17,049 nucleotides of DNA from Verrucomicrobiota bacterium (GTDB lineage: Bacteria > Verrucomicrobiota > Verrucomicrobiia > Limisphaerales > J093), in the NCBI GenBank assembly GCA_003695015.1, contig RFJD01000116.1, forward strand, positions 1 to 17,049, in the 5' to 3' direction. A program made the position numbers and the translations under genes. Positions 1 through 7,316 of this stretch are shown here, one piece after another. Numbering within the stretch: position 1 is the first letter of the stretch; each line of letters begins with the position of its first letter. The notes below the pieces were generated by a model. It saw only the letters and a program-made list of their open reading frames with translations. It was not told the DNA's origin and did no database searches.

Positions 1-99
1 CCGCCCGCCCGTGGCAGCACTCCTTCGCGCCCCGCGGCGCCGGCCGCCGGAGGTCCCGAGGAGGAACCGCCCATCGACGATGATGACGTGCCGTTCTGA
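1..99 (+). CDS. ssb: Single-stranded DNA-binding protein, C-terminal end (partial)
   Basis: Only the last 32 codons are inside the window; the gene is open at the left edge. The frame read from base 1 gives a proline/alanine/glycine-rich linker followed by an acidic tip ending in DDDDVPF and a TGA stop at 97-99. An acidic tip ending in proline-phenylalanine is the hallmark of bacterial SSB, where it docks partner proteins such as PriA, RecQ, exonuclease I and the polymerase chi subunit. The OB-fold that binds single-stranded DNA would lie upstream and cannot be seen. The neighbours rplI and dnaB support the call, since ssb sits beside them in many bacteria, although rpsR, often found between ssb and rplI, is absent here. 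Confidence 0.9.
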   Translation, partial: PPARGSTPSRPAAPAAGGPEEEPPIDDDDVPF

Positions 100-101
100 G
101 G

Positions 102-158
102 GGTGATTTGCCCCACGGCCATCCACCAACCGCAATCTTTCCAATCCGACAAATCACC
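102..158 (+). promoter_or_regulatory. Inverted repeat in the rplI leader, abutting the start codon
   Basis: GGTGATTTG at 102-110 and CAAATCACC at 150-158 are perfect 9-bp complements separated by 39 bases. The left arm begins 3 bases after the ssb stop codon. The right arm ends directly before the rplI ATG at 159. If it folds in the mRNA it would cover the whole ribosome-entry region of rplI. I see no internal hairpin in the loop and no T-tract after it. A role in controlling L9 synthesis is inference only. Confidence 0.4.
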
Positions 159-659
159 ATGGCAACCGTTGAAGTCATTCTGACCGAACCGATCCCCGGG
201 CTGGGGGCGGAGTCCGACAAGGTCAAGGTCCGGGCCGGCTACGCCCGCAACTACCTGCTGCCCATGGGCAAGGCCATCCTGCTGACCGAGGCGGGCGAGC
301 GGCGCCTGGCCCGGTTGCGGGAGCGTCGCGTCAAGCGGGAGGCCGAAGAGCTGCAGAGCAGCCAGGAGCTGGCCAGCACGCTGGCCAAGATCCCGCTCAA
401 GATCACCGTTCGCACCGGCGAGGAAGGCCGGATGTTTGGCGCCGTCACCGCCGCCACCATTGCCCAGGAACTCAAGCAGCAGTGGGACGTGGACCTGGAC
501 CGGCGCAAGATCCATTTGGAAGCGCCGATCAAGGAGCTGGGCGAGCACGAGATCGAACTCCGGCTCCATCCCAAGGTGCACGCCACCCTGAAGGTGGTCA
601 TCGAGAGCAGCACGCCGCTGCCGGAGCCGGAGACCGCCGGCGAGGACGTTTCGGCCTGA
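159..659 (+). CDS. rplI: 50S ribosomal protein L9
   Basis: This encodes a 166-residue L9, which binds domain V of 23S rRNA and reaches along the ribosome, helping keep reading frame and ribosome spacing. The N-terminal RNA-binding domain starts VEVILTEPIPGLG and continues through the L9 signature with KVRAGYARNYLLP. A charged connecting helix follows at about residues 45-75. The C-terminal domain (about 80-150) contains GRMFGAVT and LHPKVHATLKV. An acidic tail makes it slightly longer than the 149 residues of E. coli L9. I chose the ATG at 159 because MATVEVIL is the family N-terminus; the in-frame TTG at 108 would add 17 unrelated residues. There is no Shine-Dalgarno sequence: the bases before the ATG are AAATCACC, one arm of an inverted repeat. 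It sits 59 bases after ssb. Confidence 0.97.
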   Translation: MATVEVILTEPIPGLGAESDKVKVRAGYARNYLLPMGKAILLTEAGERRLARLRERRVKREAEELQSSQELASTLAKIPLKITVRTGEEGRMFGAVTAATIAQELKQQWDVDLDRRKIHLEAPIKELGEHEIELRLHPKVHATLKVVIESSTPLPEPETAGEDVSA

Positions 660-712
660 GCCGGAAGCGAGTCGGCCGCGGGGGGCGGTCGGCCCGGTTC
701 CTGCCCCGCAAG

Positions 713-753
713 AGCCTCCCGGGCGGGCGATTCGTCGCCTGTCGGGAGGCTTT
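713..753 (+). terminator. Long hairpin with UUCG tetraloop between rplI and dnaB
   Basis: AGCCTCCCG (713-721) pairs perfectly with CGGGAGGCT (743-751). Inside it GGCGA (726-730) pairs with TCGCC (735-739) around a TTCG loop. The bases between can pair with one G-C and two G-U pairs plus one bulged G at 722, so the whole element is nearly one continuous 17-bp stem. It starts 53 bases after the rplI stop and is followed by TTTGG, a short T-run. It looks like an intrinsic terminator or attenuator separating rplI from dnaB. The weak T-tract leaves an RNA-stabilising role possible. Confidence 0.5.
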
Positions 754-811
754 GGCATGCCCGCACCGGGCGGTTCCCGACGATGGGCACAACTCTTCCA
801 ACAACCCGTGA

Positions 812-2365
812 ATGGCCGGCGAACAACCCGGCGTTGCCACCCGGCCCGGTTCGGGGCGAGTCTTGGCGGACATGATTGACGACGTCGGCAGCGAGAGCGC
901 CCCCGCCAAGGCCGACCTGAAGCGCCGTCCCCGCAAGAAAGCGGCGCGGAAGGTCGATCCCACCCGCTTGGAGCGCACGCCCCCCCATTCGTTGGAGGCG
1001 GAGCAGGGGGTGCTGGGGTGTCTGCTGCTGGCGCCCCGGGAAGGGGTGGGGCGTTGTCTGGAGCGGTTCGCCCGCGGCGCCGAGGTGTTCTACGACCCGC
1101 GCCACCAGATCATCTTCGAGACGGTGGTCGAGCTTTGCGACGCGAACCAGCCGGCGGACCTGGTGACGATCGGCCAGCGGCTGCGGGACAAGAAGGCCTT
1201 GGAGACGGTCGGCGGCTATCCCTACTTACAATCCCTCTTGGAAGCGGTGCCCTCGGCCGCCAACCTCGATTACTACGCCGACATCGTCCGCCAGAAATAC
1301 CTCCTGCGCCGGGTGTTGACGACCTGCGCGGAGATCTCGGCCCGGGTTTACGACGAACAGGACGATCCGGAAGGGCTGTTGGACGCGGCCGAGGGGCAGT
1401 TCTTGAGCATCAGCCAGGAGCGGGCCGAGCGCACGCGGGCGGAGCTGCCGGCGTTGGTGAGCCGGGTGTTCAAGCAGATCGAGGAGCGCATCCAGAACCC
1501 GGGCCAGATGCCCGGCCTGCCGACCGGGTTTCGCGACTATGACCGCCGGACTGGCGGCCTGCAGCGGGGGGAGATGGTGGTCATCGCCGCCCGTCCCAGC
1601 ATGGGCAAGACCTCGCTGGCGATGAACATCGTCGAGCACGTGGCGGTGACCCAAGGCAAGCCGGTGGGCGTGTTCAGCCTGGAGATGACGGGGGAACAAC
1701 TGGTGCTGCGCATGATTTGTTCCCTGGCCCGGGTGGACCAGCACAAGGTCCGCTCCGGCATGCTCACCGAGGAGGAACTGCACCGGATTCTGGCGGCCAC
1801 CAGCGAGCTGAACAAAGCCCCGGTGCACATCGACGACACCGCCGGGCTGAGCATCCGGCAGTTGCGCGGCCGGGCCCGCCGCATGTGGCAACAGCATCAC
1901 GTCGAGCTGTTTGTCATTGACTACCTGCAGTTGCTCAATTCATCTACCGGCCGGCGGGGCGACTACAACCGACAGCAGGAAATCGCCGAGATTTCCAGCG
2001 GCATCAAGAGCCTCGCCAAGGAACTCGACGTGCCGATCATCGTGCTCAGCCAGCTCAACCGCGACGTGGAGCGGGAGAAGGGCCGGAAACCGCGGCTCTC
2101 CGACCTGCGGGAGTCCGGCGCCATCGAGCAGGACGCCGACGTGGTGGGGCTGCTGTATCGGGCCGACCCGGACAACCCGAACCGGGCCGCCGGCCAGGAC
2201 GATGAGGAGGCCCAGCGGGTGGCCGAGGCCATTCCGGTCAACCTGCTGATCGCCAAGCAGCGCAACGGCCCCACCGGCGACGTCCACCTGACCTTGTTCC
2301 GCGCCTACACCCGGTTCGAAGATGCGGCCCTCTACAGTCCCGATGACATTCCCGCCGAGTCATAG
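812..2365 (+). CDS. dnaB: Replicative DNA helicase DnaB
   Basis: This is the ring-shaped hexameric 5'-to-3' helicase that unwinds the replication fork and recruits primase. The DnaB N-terminal domain begins at about residue 54 (RTPPHSLEAEQGVLGCLL) and runs to about residue 155. The RecA-like motor follows from about residue 230. Visible motifs are Walker A ARPSMGKTS at 260-268 (K266), Walker B with D370 in VIDYLQLL, SQLNRDVERE, and the conserved SDLRESGAIEQDADVV. No intein or insertion interrupts the motor domain. At 517 residues it is longer than the usual 450-470 because of a basic, low-complexity N-terminal extension of about 50 residues rich in K and R. The ATG at 812 is the first in frame; an ATG at 872 would shorten the protein by 20 residues and is also plausible. 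No Shine-Dalgarno sequence is seen. Its last 23 bases overlap bamA. Confidence 0.96.
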   Translation: MAGEQPGVATRPGSGRVLADMIDDVGSESAPAKADLKRRPRKKAARKVDPTRLERTPPHSLEAEQGVLGCLLLAPREGVGRCLERFARGAEVFYDPRHQIIFETVVELCDANQPADLVTIGQRLRDKKALETVGGYPYLQSLLEAVPSAANLDYYADIVRQKYLLRRVLTTCAEISARVYDEQDDPEGLLDAAEGQFLSISQERAERTRAELPALVSRVFKQIEERIQNPGQMPGLPTGFRDYDRRTGGLQRGEMVVIAARPSMGKTSLAMNIVEHVAVTQGKPVGVFSLEMTGEQLVLRMICSLARVDQHKVRSGMLTEEELHRILAATSELNKAPVHIDDTAGLSIRQLRGRARRMWQQHHVELFVIDYLQLLNSSTGRRGDYNRQQEIAEISSGIKSLAKELDVPIIVLSQLNRDVEREKGRKPRLSDLRESGAIEQDADVVGLLYRADPDNPNRAAGQDDEEAQRVAEAIPVNLLIAKQRNGPTGDVHLTLFRAYTRFEDAALYSPDDIPAES

Positions 2366-4742
2366 CCGCCGGGGGTGGCGGCGTGTGTGGATGGGCCTGC
2401 TGGCGTTGATCGCCGGCGCGGTGCTCGCCTCCGCCGCCGAGGAACGCGTGGTGGCGATTCAGATCGAGCACATCGGTCCGCCCGCCGTCAGCGACGCCAT
2501 GGTGCGGTCCAACCTGCGGGTCAAGGTGGGCGATCCTTACAATCGCAACGCGGTGGACAACGACATCCGCACCCTCTACGCCACCGGTTACTTCTACAAC
2601 ATCCGGGTGGTGCGGGAGCCGGCCGAGGGCGGCGTCAAGCTCCGTTACCTCCTCATCAGCAAGCCCACCCTCACCCGCATCGAATTCTCCGGCAACACCA
2701 AGTTCAGTGAACGGAAGCTGCTCAAGACCATTTCCTCGAAGGTGGGCGAGCCGCTGGACGAACGGAAGCTTCACGAGGACACCCAGGCCATCGTCAAGCT
2801 GTACCAGAAGAAGGGCTACCGCGAGACCAAGGTGCGCTATGTGCCGGTCGTGGACGCCGAGCTCGGCCGCGGCACCGTGACCTTCGAGATCACCGAGGCC
2901 CCCAAGGTGCGCATCGACGACGTGATCTTCGAAGGCGCCACCGCCTTCAAACAGAGCAAGCTCCGCAAGGTCATCAAGACCCGCCGGCACTGGTGGCTCT
3001 CGTGGCTGACCGGCAGCGGGGTGCTCAAGGACGAGGTGTTCGCCGAGGACAAGGACCGTCTGGCGGACTTCTACCGGGAGGCGGGCTACATCGATTTTGC
3101 CATCCGCGACGTCGAGTTTTTGCCGGTGGAGGGGAAGGAGAACCGGATCATCATCAAGTTCCACCTCCAGGAAGGCGTGCAGTACCGGGTGGGGCGGGTG
3201 CAGTTCGAGGGCAACGAGATCTTTCGCACCGAAGAGATCCGCGCCGGCTTGCGGGTGCGGGTGGGACGGAAGGAGATCGAGGGCCTGAGCATGGGGCCGG
3301 GCGAAATCTTCACCCCGGGCGGTCTGGACCGGGACCGCAAGGGGATCATCGATTTCTACGGCGCCCGCGGTTACATCGACGCCCGGGTGATCCCCGATCT
3401 CCATCCCAACACCGCGGCCGGCACGATGGACATCACCTACCGGATCACCGAGGGCCGGAAGTCCTACATCGAGCGCATCGACATCAAGGGCAACGTCAAG
3501 ACCAAGGACCGGGTGATCCGGCGCGAGCTGGCGGTGGCGCCCGGCGAGGTGTTCGACATGGTGGGCGTGAGTCTGAGCACCAACCGCCTCTACGGCCTGC
3601 AGTACTTTTCCCGGGTCGAGGCCCGGCCCGAGCCCACCGACGTGCCCAACCGCAAGAACCTGGTCATCTCCGTCGAGGAGAAGAGCACCGGCGACATCCG
3701 GTTCGGCGCCGGGTTCAGCTCGATCGACGAACTGGTGGGGTTCGTCGAGTTGACCCAGGGCAATGCCGACATCTTCAAGCCGCCGTTGTTCTTCGGCACC
3801 GGCGCCGGCCAGAAGCTGCGGCTGGTGATGCAGTTGGGCACCGCCCGCCGGGACATCCAGTTCAGCTTCATCGAGCCGTGGTTCCTCGGCCGGAAACTGG
3901 CCCTGGGCCTGGACCTCTATCACCGGAACCTGCTGTATTACAGCGACGTCTATGACATCGACCTCACCGGTGGCCGCGTGACCCTCACCCGGGCGCTGTG
4001 GAACGACTACTGGCGGGGCTCGATCGGCTACAGCCTTTACAACGTCGGCTTGGTGGACGTGGAACCCACCGCCGCCCCGGAAATCTTGGCCGAGGAGGGC
4101 CACCTGCTGGTGTCCAAGCCGATCGGCCGCATCAGCTACGACTCGCGCAACTCCGTCCTCCTGCCGAACCGCGGCCAATTGACCGAGCTGGAAGTGGGCT
4201 TTGCCGGCGGGCCGTTCGGAGGGGACGCCGACTATTATTCGTGGGAAATCACCTCGAGCCACTACTTCCCCGGCTTGCTGCCGGGCCACGTCATCGAGGT
4301 CATCCTGCGGGGCGGGGTGATCGACACGTGGGATTCGAGCGGGCGGGTGCCGCTGTATGACCGCTGGACCTTGGGCGGGTTGTTCACCCTGCGGGGCTAC
4401 CGGTACCGCGAAGTGGGGCCGTACGACTCGCTGGGGCAGGAGCCCATCGGCGGCCGCACCTATTGGTACGGCTCGGTCGAATACAGCATCCCGGTGATTG
4501 AACGCATCCGGCTGGCGGCTTTCTACGACATTGGCAACGTGTATCCGGACGCCTACAGCTTCGACCGCGCCGGGCCGGGCTACGGCCCGTACTCGGACAA
4601 CTGGGGCGTGGGCATCCGGCTCAACATTCCGGGCATGGGGCCGTTGCGGCTGGACTACGCCATCCCCATCACGCACGACGACTTCGTCAGCGGCGACGGG
4701 CGGTTCCAGTTCAGCGTCGGCTACACCCGGAGCGGATATTAA
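2343..4742 (+). CDS. bamA: Outer membrane protein assembly factor BamA
   Basis: BamA is the central subunit of the BAM machine that inserts beta-barrel proteins into the outer membrane. From the ATG at 2343 it has 799 residues. A signal peptide with an arginine-rich n-region (RRGWRR), hydrophobic core GLLALIAGAVLA and cleavage near residue 31 comes first. Five POTRA repeats follow at about 33-105, 106-185, 186-277, 278-372 and 373-447, each ending in a typical GYI/GYF strand region. The 16-strand barrel fills the rest. The conserved loop-6 motif is present as LRGY at 683-686. The chain ends GYTRSGY, with a terminal tyrosine rather than phenylalanine. POTRA4 carries a glycine-rich insertion (SMGPGEIFTPGG). 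The start lies inside dnaB (23-base overlap); starts at 2385 or 2391 would lose the charged n-region, and an ATG at 2322 is possible. skp follows 44 bases later. Confidence 0.95.
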   Translation: MTFPPSHSRRGWRRVWMGLLALIAGAVLASAAEERVVAIQIEHIGPPAVSDAMVRSNLRVKVGDPYNRNAVDNDIRTLYATGYFYNIRVVREPAEGGVKLRYLLISKPTLTRIEFSGNTKFSERKLLKTISSKVGEPLDERKLHEDTQAIVKLYQKKGYRETKVRYVPVVDAELGRGTVTFEITEAPKVRIDDVIFEGATAFKQSKLRKVIKTRRHWWLSWLTGSGVLKDEVFAEDKDRLADFYREAGYIDFAIRDVEFLPVEGKENRIIIKFHLQEGVQYRVGRVQFEGNEIFRTEEIRAGLRVRVGRKEIEGLSMGPGEIFTPGGLDRDRKGIIDFYGARGYIDARVIPDLHPNTAAGTMDITYRITEGRKSYIERIDIKGNVKTKDRVIRRELAVAPGEVFDMVGVSLSTNRLYGLQYFSRVEARPEPTDVPNRKNLVISVEEKSTGDIRFGAGFSSIDELVGFVELTQGNADIFKPPLFFGTGAGQKLRLVMQLGTARRDIQFSFIEPWFLGRKLALGLDLYHRNLLYYSDVYDIDLTGGRVTLTRALWNDYWRGSIGYSLYNVGLVDVEPTAAPEILAEEGHLLVSKPIGRISYDSRNSVLLPNRGQLTELEVGFAGGPFGGDADYYSWEITSSHYFPGLLPGHVIEVILRGGVIDTWDSSGRVPLYDRWTLGGLFTLRGYRYREVGPYDSLGQEPIGGRTYWYGSVEYSIPVIERIRLAAFYDIGNVYPDAYSFDRAGPGYGPYSDNWGVGIRLNIPGMGPLRLDYAIPITHDDFVSGDGRFQFSVGYTRSGY

Positions 4743-4752
4743 ACCAAGTGTT

Positions 4753-4775
4753 GGCGGCCGGGTTGGCCGTCTGTT
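4753..4775 (+). terminator. Small GC hairpin between bamA and skp
   Basis: GGCGGCC (4753-4759) can pair with GGCCGTC (4765-4771) around a GGGTT loop, with one G-U pair; TGTT follows. It starts 10 bases after the bamA stop and ends 15 bases before the skp ATG. The tail is weak, so it could be a leaky terminator, an mRNA-stability hairpin, or chance in GC-rich DNA. Confidence 0.25.
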
Positions 4776-4786
4776 AGCCTGAAACC

Positions 4787-5401
4787 ATGAAGCGCAAACT
4801 GCTGATTCCTGTTCTGGCCGGGGTGCTTTGTCTGGCCGCCCCCGCCGCCCAAGCCCAGGTCAAGATCGCCGTCATCAACATGAAGACGGTCTTCGACGGC
4901 TACTGGAAGACCAAACAGTCGGACGCCATCGTCAAGGACCGTCAGGCCGAGTTCCAAAAGAACCGGGCCAAGATGCTCGAGGACTACCAGAAGGCCAACG
5001 AGGAGTACAAAACCCTCAGCGAACAGGCCAACGACCCGGCGCTTTCGGCCGAGGAACAGGCGCGCCGGCGCAAGACCGCCGACAACAAGCTGCTGGAGAT
5101 CCGCGAGATCGAGCAGAGCATCAAGAACCTCGACCAGCAGTTCCAAGCCGACATCGCCGAGCAGGTCAAGCGCATGCGGGCCAACATCCTGCGCGACATT
5201 CAGGACGAGGTGAACCAGCAGGCCCGGGCCGCCGGCTTCAACCTGGTCCTCGACACCGCCGCCGAGAGCGTCAACCGCACGCCCATCATCCTGTTCAACT
5301 CCGGCCTGACGGACCTCACCCAGCCGGTCCTCCAGAAGCTCAACGCCAACGCCCCTCCGGGCGTGCTCGAAAACATCACCGGCTCGGGCCAGGCGCAGTA
5401 A
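4787..5401 (+). CDS. skp: Periplasmic chaperone, Skp/OmpH family
   Basis: This 204-residue protein belongs to the OmpH/Skp family, trimeric jellyfish-shaped chaperones that hold unfolded outer-membrane proteins in the periplasm on their way to BamA. A clean signal peptide is visible: MKRK, hydrophobic core LLIPVLAGVLCLAA, cleavage after AQA at about residue 23. The mature chain opens with the family strand KIAVINMKTVFDGY. A long charged coiled coil follows at about 45-145, rich in E, K, Q and R, forming the tentacles. It returns through a strand region (AAGFNLVLDTAAESV) and PIILFNSGLTDLT, as in other OmpH members. The position 44 bases after bamA is the classical bamA-skp pairing and strongly supports the role. 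The usual downstream partners lpxD and fabZ are absent; purM follows instead. Confidence 0.9.
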   Translation: MKRKLLIPVLAGVLCLAAPAAQAQVKIAVINMKTVFDGYWKTKQSDAIVKDRQAEFQKNRAKMLEDYQKANEEYKTLSEQANDPALSAEEQARRRKTADNKLLEIREIEQSIKNLDQQFQADIAEQVKRMRANILRDIQDEVNQQARAAGFNLVLDTAAESVNRTPIILFNSGLTDLTQPVLQKLNANAPPGVLENITGSGQAQ

Positions 5402-5438
5402 ACGGCCGCGCCCCCGGCGGGCGGCGGGGCTGCGGGAG

Positions 5439-5461
5439 GGGCCGATTGCCTGTCTCGGCCC
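5439..5461 (+). terminator. Hairpin in the skp-purM gap
   Basis: GGGCCGA (5439-5445) and TCGGCCC (5455-5461) are perfect complements around a 9-base loop, 37 bases after the skp stop. A perfect 10-base palindrome, GGTCCGGACC, follows at 5462-5471. There is no T-tract, so termination is uncertain; the palindrome could be a protein-binding site or chance. The rest of this 163-base gap shows nothing recognisable. Confidence 0.3.
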
Positions 5462-5564
5462 GGTCCGGACCCACGCCATCACCGCCGGCCGCGTGGCGGG
5501 CTTGGTTCGTTCACCGGCGCGGCGGGCCCAACCGCGGGGGCCGTCGCGCCCGGTCCTTTCCACG

Positions 5565-6620
5565 ATGAAAAAGAAGAAAGCCTACGCCGCCGCCGGGGTG
5601 GACATCGACCTCGGCAACCGCGTCAAGCAGGAGCTTCCGGCCTTGCTGGCCGCCACCAAACGGCCCGGTGTGCTTGGCAAGGTCGGCGGCTTTGGCGGTC
5701 TGTTTGCCCTGGACACCCGCCGCCACCGCCAGCCCGTTCTGGTCAGCAGCGTGGACGGCGTCGGCACCAAGCTGAAGGTCGCCTTCGCCGTGGGCCGGCA
5801 CGACACCATCGGCCAGGACCTGGTCAACCACTGCGTCAACGACATCGTCGTGCTGGGCGCCGAGCCGCTGTTCTTCCTCGATTACCTGGGCGCCGGCAAA
5901 CTCGAACCCAGGGTCTTCACCGAGATCGTCCGCGGGTTCGCCCAAGCCTGCGCCGAAAACCGCTGTGCCCTTCTGGGTGGCGAGACCGCCCAGATGCCCG
6001 GCTTCTACGCCCCCGGCGAATACGACGTCAGCGGGACCATCGTCGGCGTGGTCGAGAAGGCCAACCTCTTGGACGGTCGCCACATCCGGCCGGGCGACGT
6101 CTTGGTGGGGCTGGAATCCAACGGCCTCCATACCAACGGCTATTCGCTGGCCCGCAAGGTCCTGCTCGACCAACTCGGCCTGCGGCTGAACCGCCGCGTG
6201 CCCGAGCTGGGGCGCACCTTGGCGGAGGAGCTTTTGCGGATCCACCGCAGCTACGGCCCGTTGATCCTGCGCCTGCTGCGCCGCTTCAACCGCCCGGACG
6301 CCCGCCCCGCCATTCGCGGCATGGCCCACATCACCGGCGGCGGATTCATCGACAACATCCCGCGCATCCTGCCCGCGAAGTGCGACGCGATCGTCCGGAA
6401 GGGAACCTGGCCGGTGCCGCCGGTCTTCGAACTCATCCAGCGGGGCGGCGGCGTCGAGGAGGCCGAGATGTACCAGGTCTTCAACATGGGCGTCGGCATG
6501 GTGCTGGTGGTGGCCCCGGAGGCCGCCGACGGCATCCTGCGGGCCGTCCGGCGGACCGGGTTGCCCGCCTGGGTCATCGGCGAAGTGACCCGCGGCGCCG
6601 GCCGGTGCCGGGTGGTTTGA
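5565..6620 (+). CDS. purM: Phosphoribosylformylglycinamidine cyclo-ligase (AIR synthetase)
   Basis: PurM closes the imidazole ring in de novo purine synthesis: FGAM plus ATP gives AIR plus ADP and phosphate, in the cytoplasm. The protein has 351 residues, normal for the family. Family motifs run in order: YAAAGVDIDLGN near the N-terminus, the ATP-binding SSVDGVGTKLKVAF, CVNDIVVLGAEPLFFLDYLG, the glycine-rich LLGGETAQMPGFY, GLESNGLHTNGYSLAR, HITGGGFIDNIPR and FNMGVGMVLVV. All catalytic landmarks look intact. I chose the ATG at 5565 because MKKKKAYAAAGVD matches the family start; the frame stays open upstream to 5493, which would add 24 arginine- and proline-rich residues. No Shine-Dalgarno sequence is present. 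The gene lies in a same-strand run with ileS, purN and hisG, but purN is not adjacent as it is in many purMN operons. Confidence 0.97.
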   Translation: MKKKKAYAAAGVDIDLGNRVKQELPALLAATKRPGVLGKVGGFGGLFALDTRRHRQPVLVSSVDGVGTKLKVAFAVGRHDTIGQDLVNHCVNDIVVLGAEPLFFLDYLGAGKLEPRVFTEIVRGFAQACAENRCALLGGETAQMPGFYAPGEYDVSGTIVGVVEKANLLDGRHIRPGDVLVGLESNGLHTNGYSLARKVLLDQLGLRLNRRVPELGRTLAEELLRIHRSYGPLILRLLRRFNRPDARPAIRGMAHITGGGFIDNIPRILPAKCDAIVRKGTWPVPPVFELIQRGGGVEEAEMYQVFNMGVGMVLVVAPEAADGILRAVRRTGLPAWVIGEVTRGAGRCRVV

Positions 6621-6662
6621 TCGTCGCCGTCAAGCCGCCGACCCGCCTTCGCCCGAGGCAGC

Positions 6663-7202
6663 ATGGACGGTTTGCGGAACAACGGCGCGTTGCCGGCGGT
6701 GCGGACCCTGCGCCTCGAGGACGACGGTTGTTTCCCGAACAGCCGGCTGCCGGTGCTGATTTATCCCGGCGCTTTCGACCCGAGCCGGCCTGATTTGGCG
6801 GAAATGGCGGGGCGGCGCCTCACGGCCAACGGATGGCCGGCGGCATGGATCGACGGCGTGTACCCGTTCCACCACTACCACAGCACGGCCCACGAAGCGT
6901 TGGTGGGACTGGCCGGGTGGGCGGAGGTGCAACTGGGCGGACCGGCCGGGCCGGTCGAGCGTCTTTCTCCCGGTGACCTCTGGGTCCTGCCCGCCGGGGT
7001 GGCTCATTGCGCCGTGGCCTCGGGGGCGGGCCTCCTGGTGCTGGGGGCGTATCCGGAAGGCCAGGAGTGGGACCTGTGCCGGGGATTGCCGGGCGAGCGC
7101 CCGGCCGCCGACGCCCGCATCGCGGCGGTGCCCCTGCCCGCCGGCGACCCGCTGGCGGGCCCGGCGGGACCTTTGGTGCGTTGGTGGCGGGCCGCGGGTT
7201 GA
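6663..7202 (+). CDS. Cupin-domain protein, YjlB-like
   Basis: A 179-residue single-domain cupin of unknown function. Both cupin motifs are textbook. Motif 1 has G65 with H71, H73, E78 and G85, inside PFHHYHSTAHE. Motif 2 is G104, P110, G112 and H115. The three histidines and the glutamate would bind one metal ion. Flanking text such as FPNSRLPVLIYPGAF, VQLGGPAG and VLGAYPEGQEWDL resembles the Bacillus YjlB group as I recall it; those proteins have no established substrate. There is no signal peptide, so it is probably cytoplasmic. It lies 42 bases after purM and 114 bases before ileS on the same strand. A weak GAGG about 10 bases upstream of the ATG is the nearest thing to a Shine-Dalgarno sequence in the window. 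A small-molecule isomerase, dioxygenase or sensor role cannot be told apart from sequence alone. Confidence 0.8.
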   Translation: MDGLRNNGALPAVRTLRLEDDGCFPNSRLPVLIYPGAFDPSRPDLAEMAGRRLTANGWPAAWIDGVYPFHHYHSTAHEALVGLAGWAEVQLGGPAGPVERLSPGDLWVLPAGVAHCAVASGAGLLVLGAYPEGQEWDLCRGLPGERPAADARIAAVPLPAGDPLAGPAGPLVRWWRAAG

Positions 7203-7244
7203 CGCCGCGGGCGGGGGGCACGGGCTTCCGCACCGGGACGCAGT

Positions 7245-7262
7245 GGGCGGCACCGGCCGCCC
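7245..7262 (+). terminator. GC hairpin between the cupin gene and ileS
   Basis: GGGCGGC (7245-7251) and GCCGCCC (7256-7262) form a perfect 7-bp stem with an ACCG loop, 42 bases after the cupin stop and 54 bases before the ileS ATG. No T-tract follows (CGCTTGCC). A weak terminator or leader structure for ileS are both possible. I see no T-box features such as a specifier stem or the conserved T-box antiterminator sequence. Confidence 0.3.
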
Positions 7263-7316
7263 CGCTTGCCAAGCCGTCGGCGGGCCGGTTAAGGTGTGTG
7301 GTTCTGTGCTTGGAAC

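Noticed and set aside
2238..4676. 812-codon open frame on the minus strand opposite bamA
   Set aside because: It is the antisense shadow of bamA. It has His/Val/Asp/Ala-rich low-complexity composition, no family motif, and the plus strand carries a complete BamA with five POTRA domains.
7203..7316. T-box riboswitch upstream of ileS
   Set aside because: The gap is only 114 bases and lacks a recognisable specifier stem and T-box sequence; only a short GC hairpin is present.
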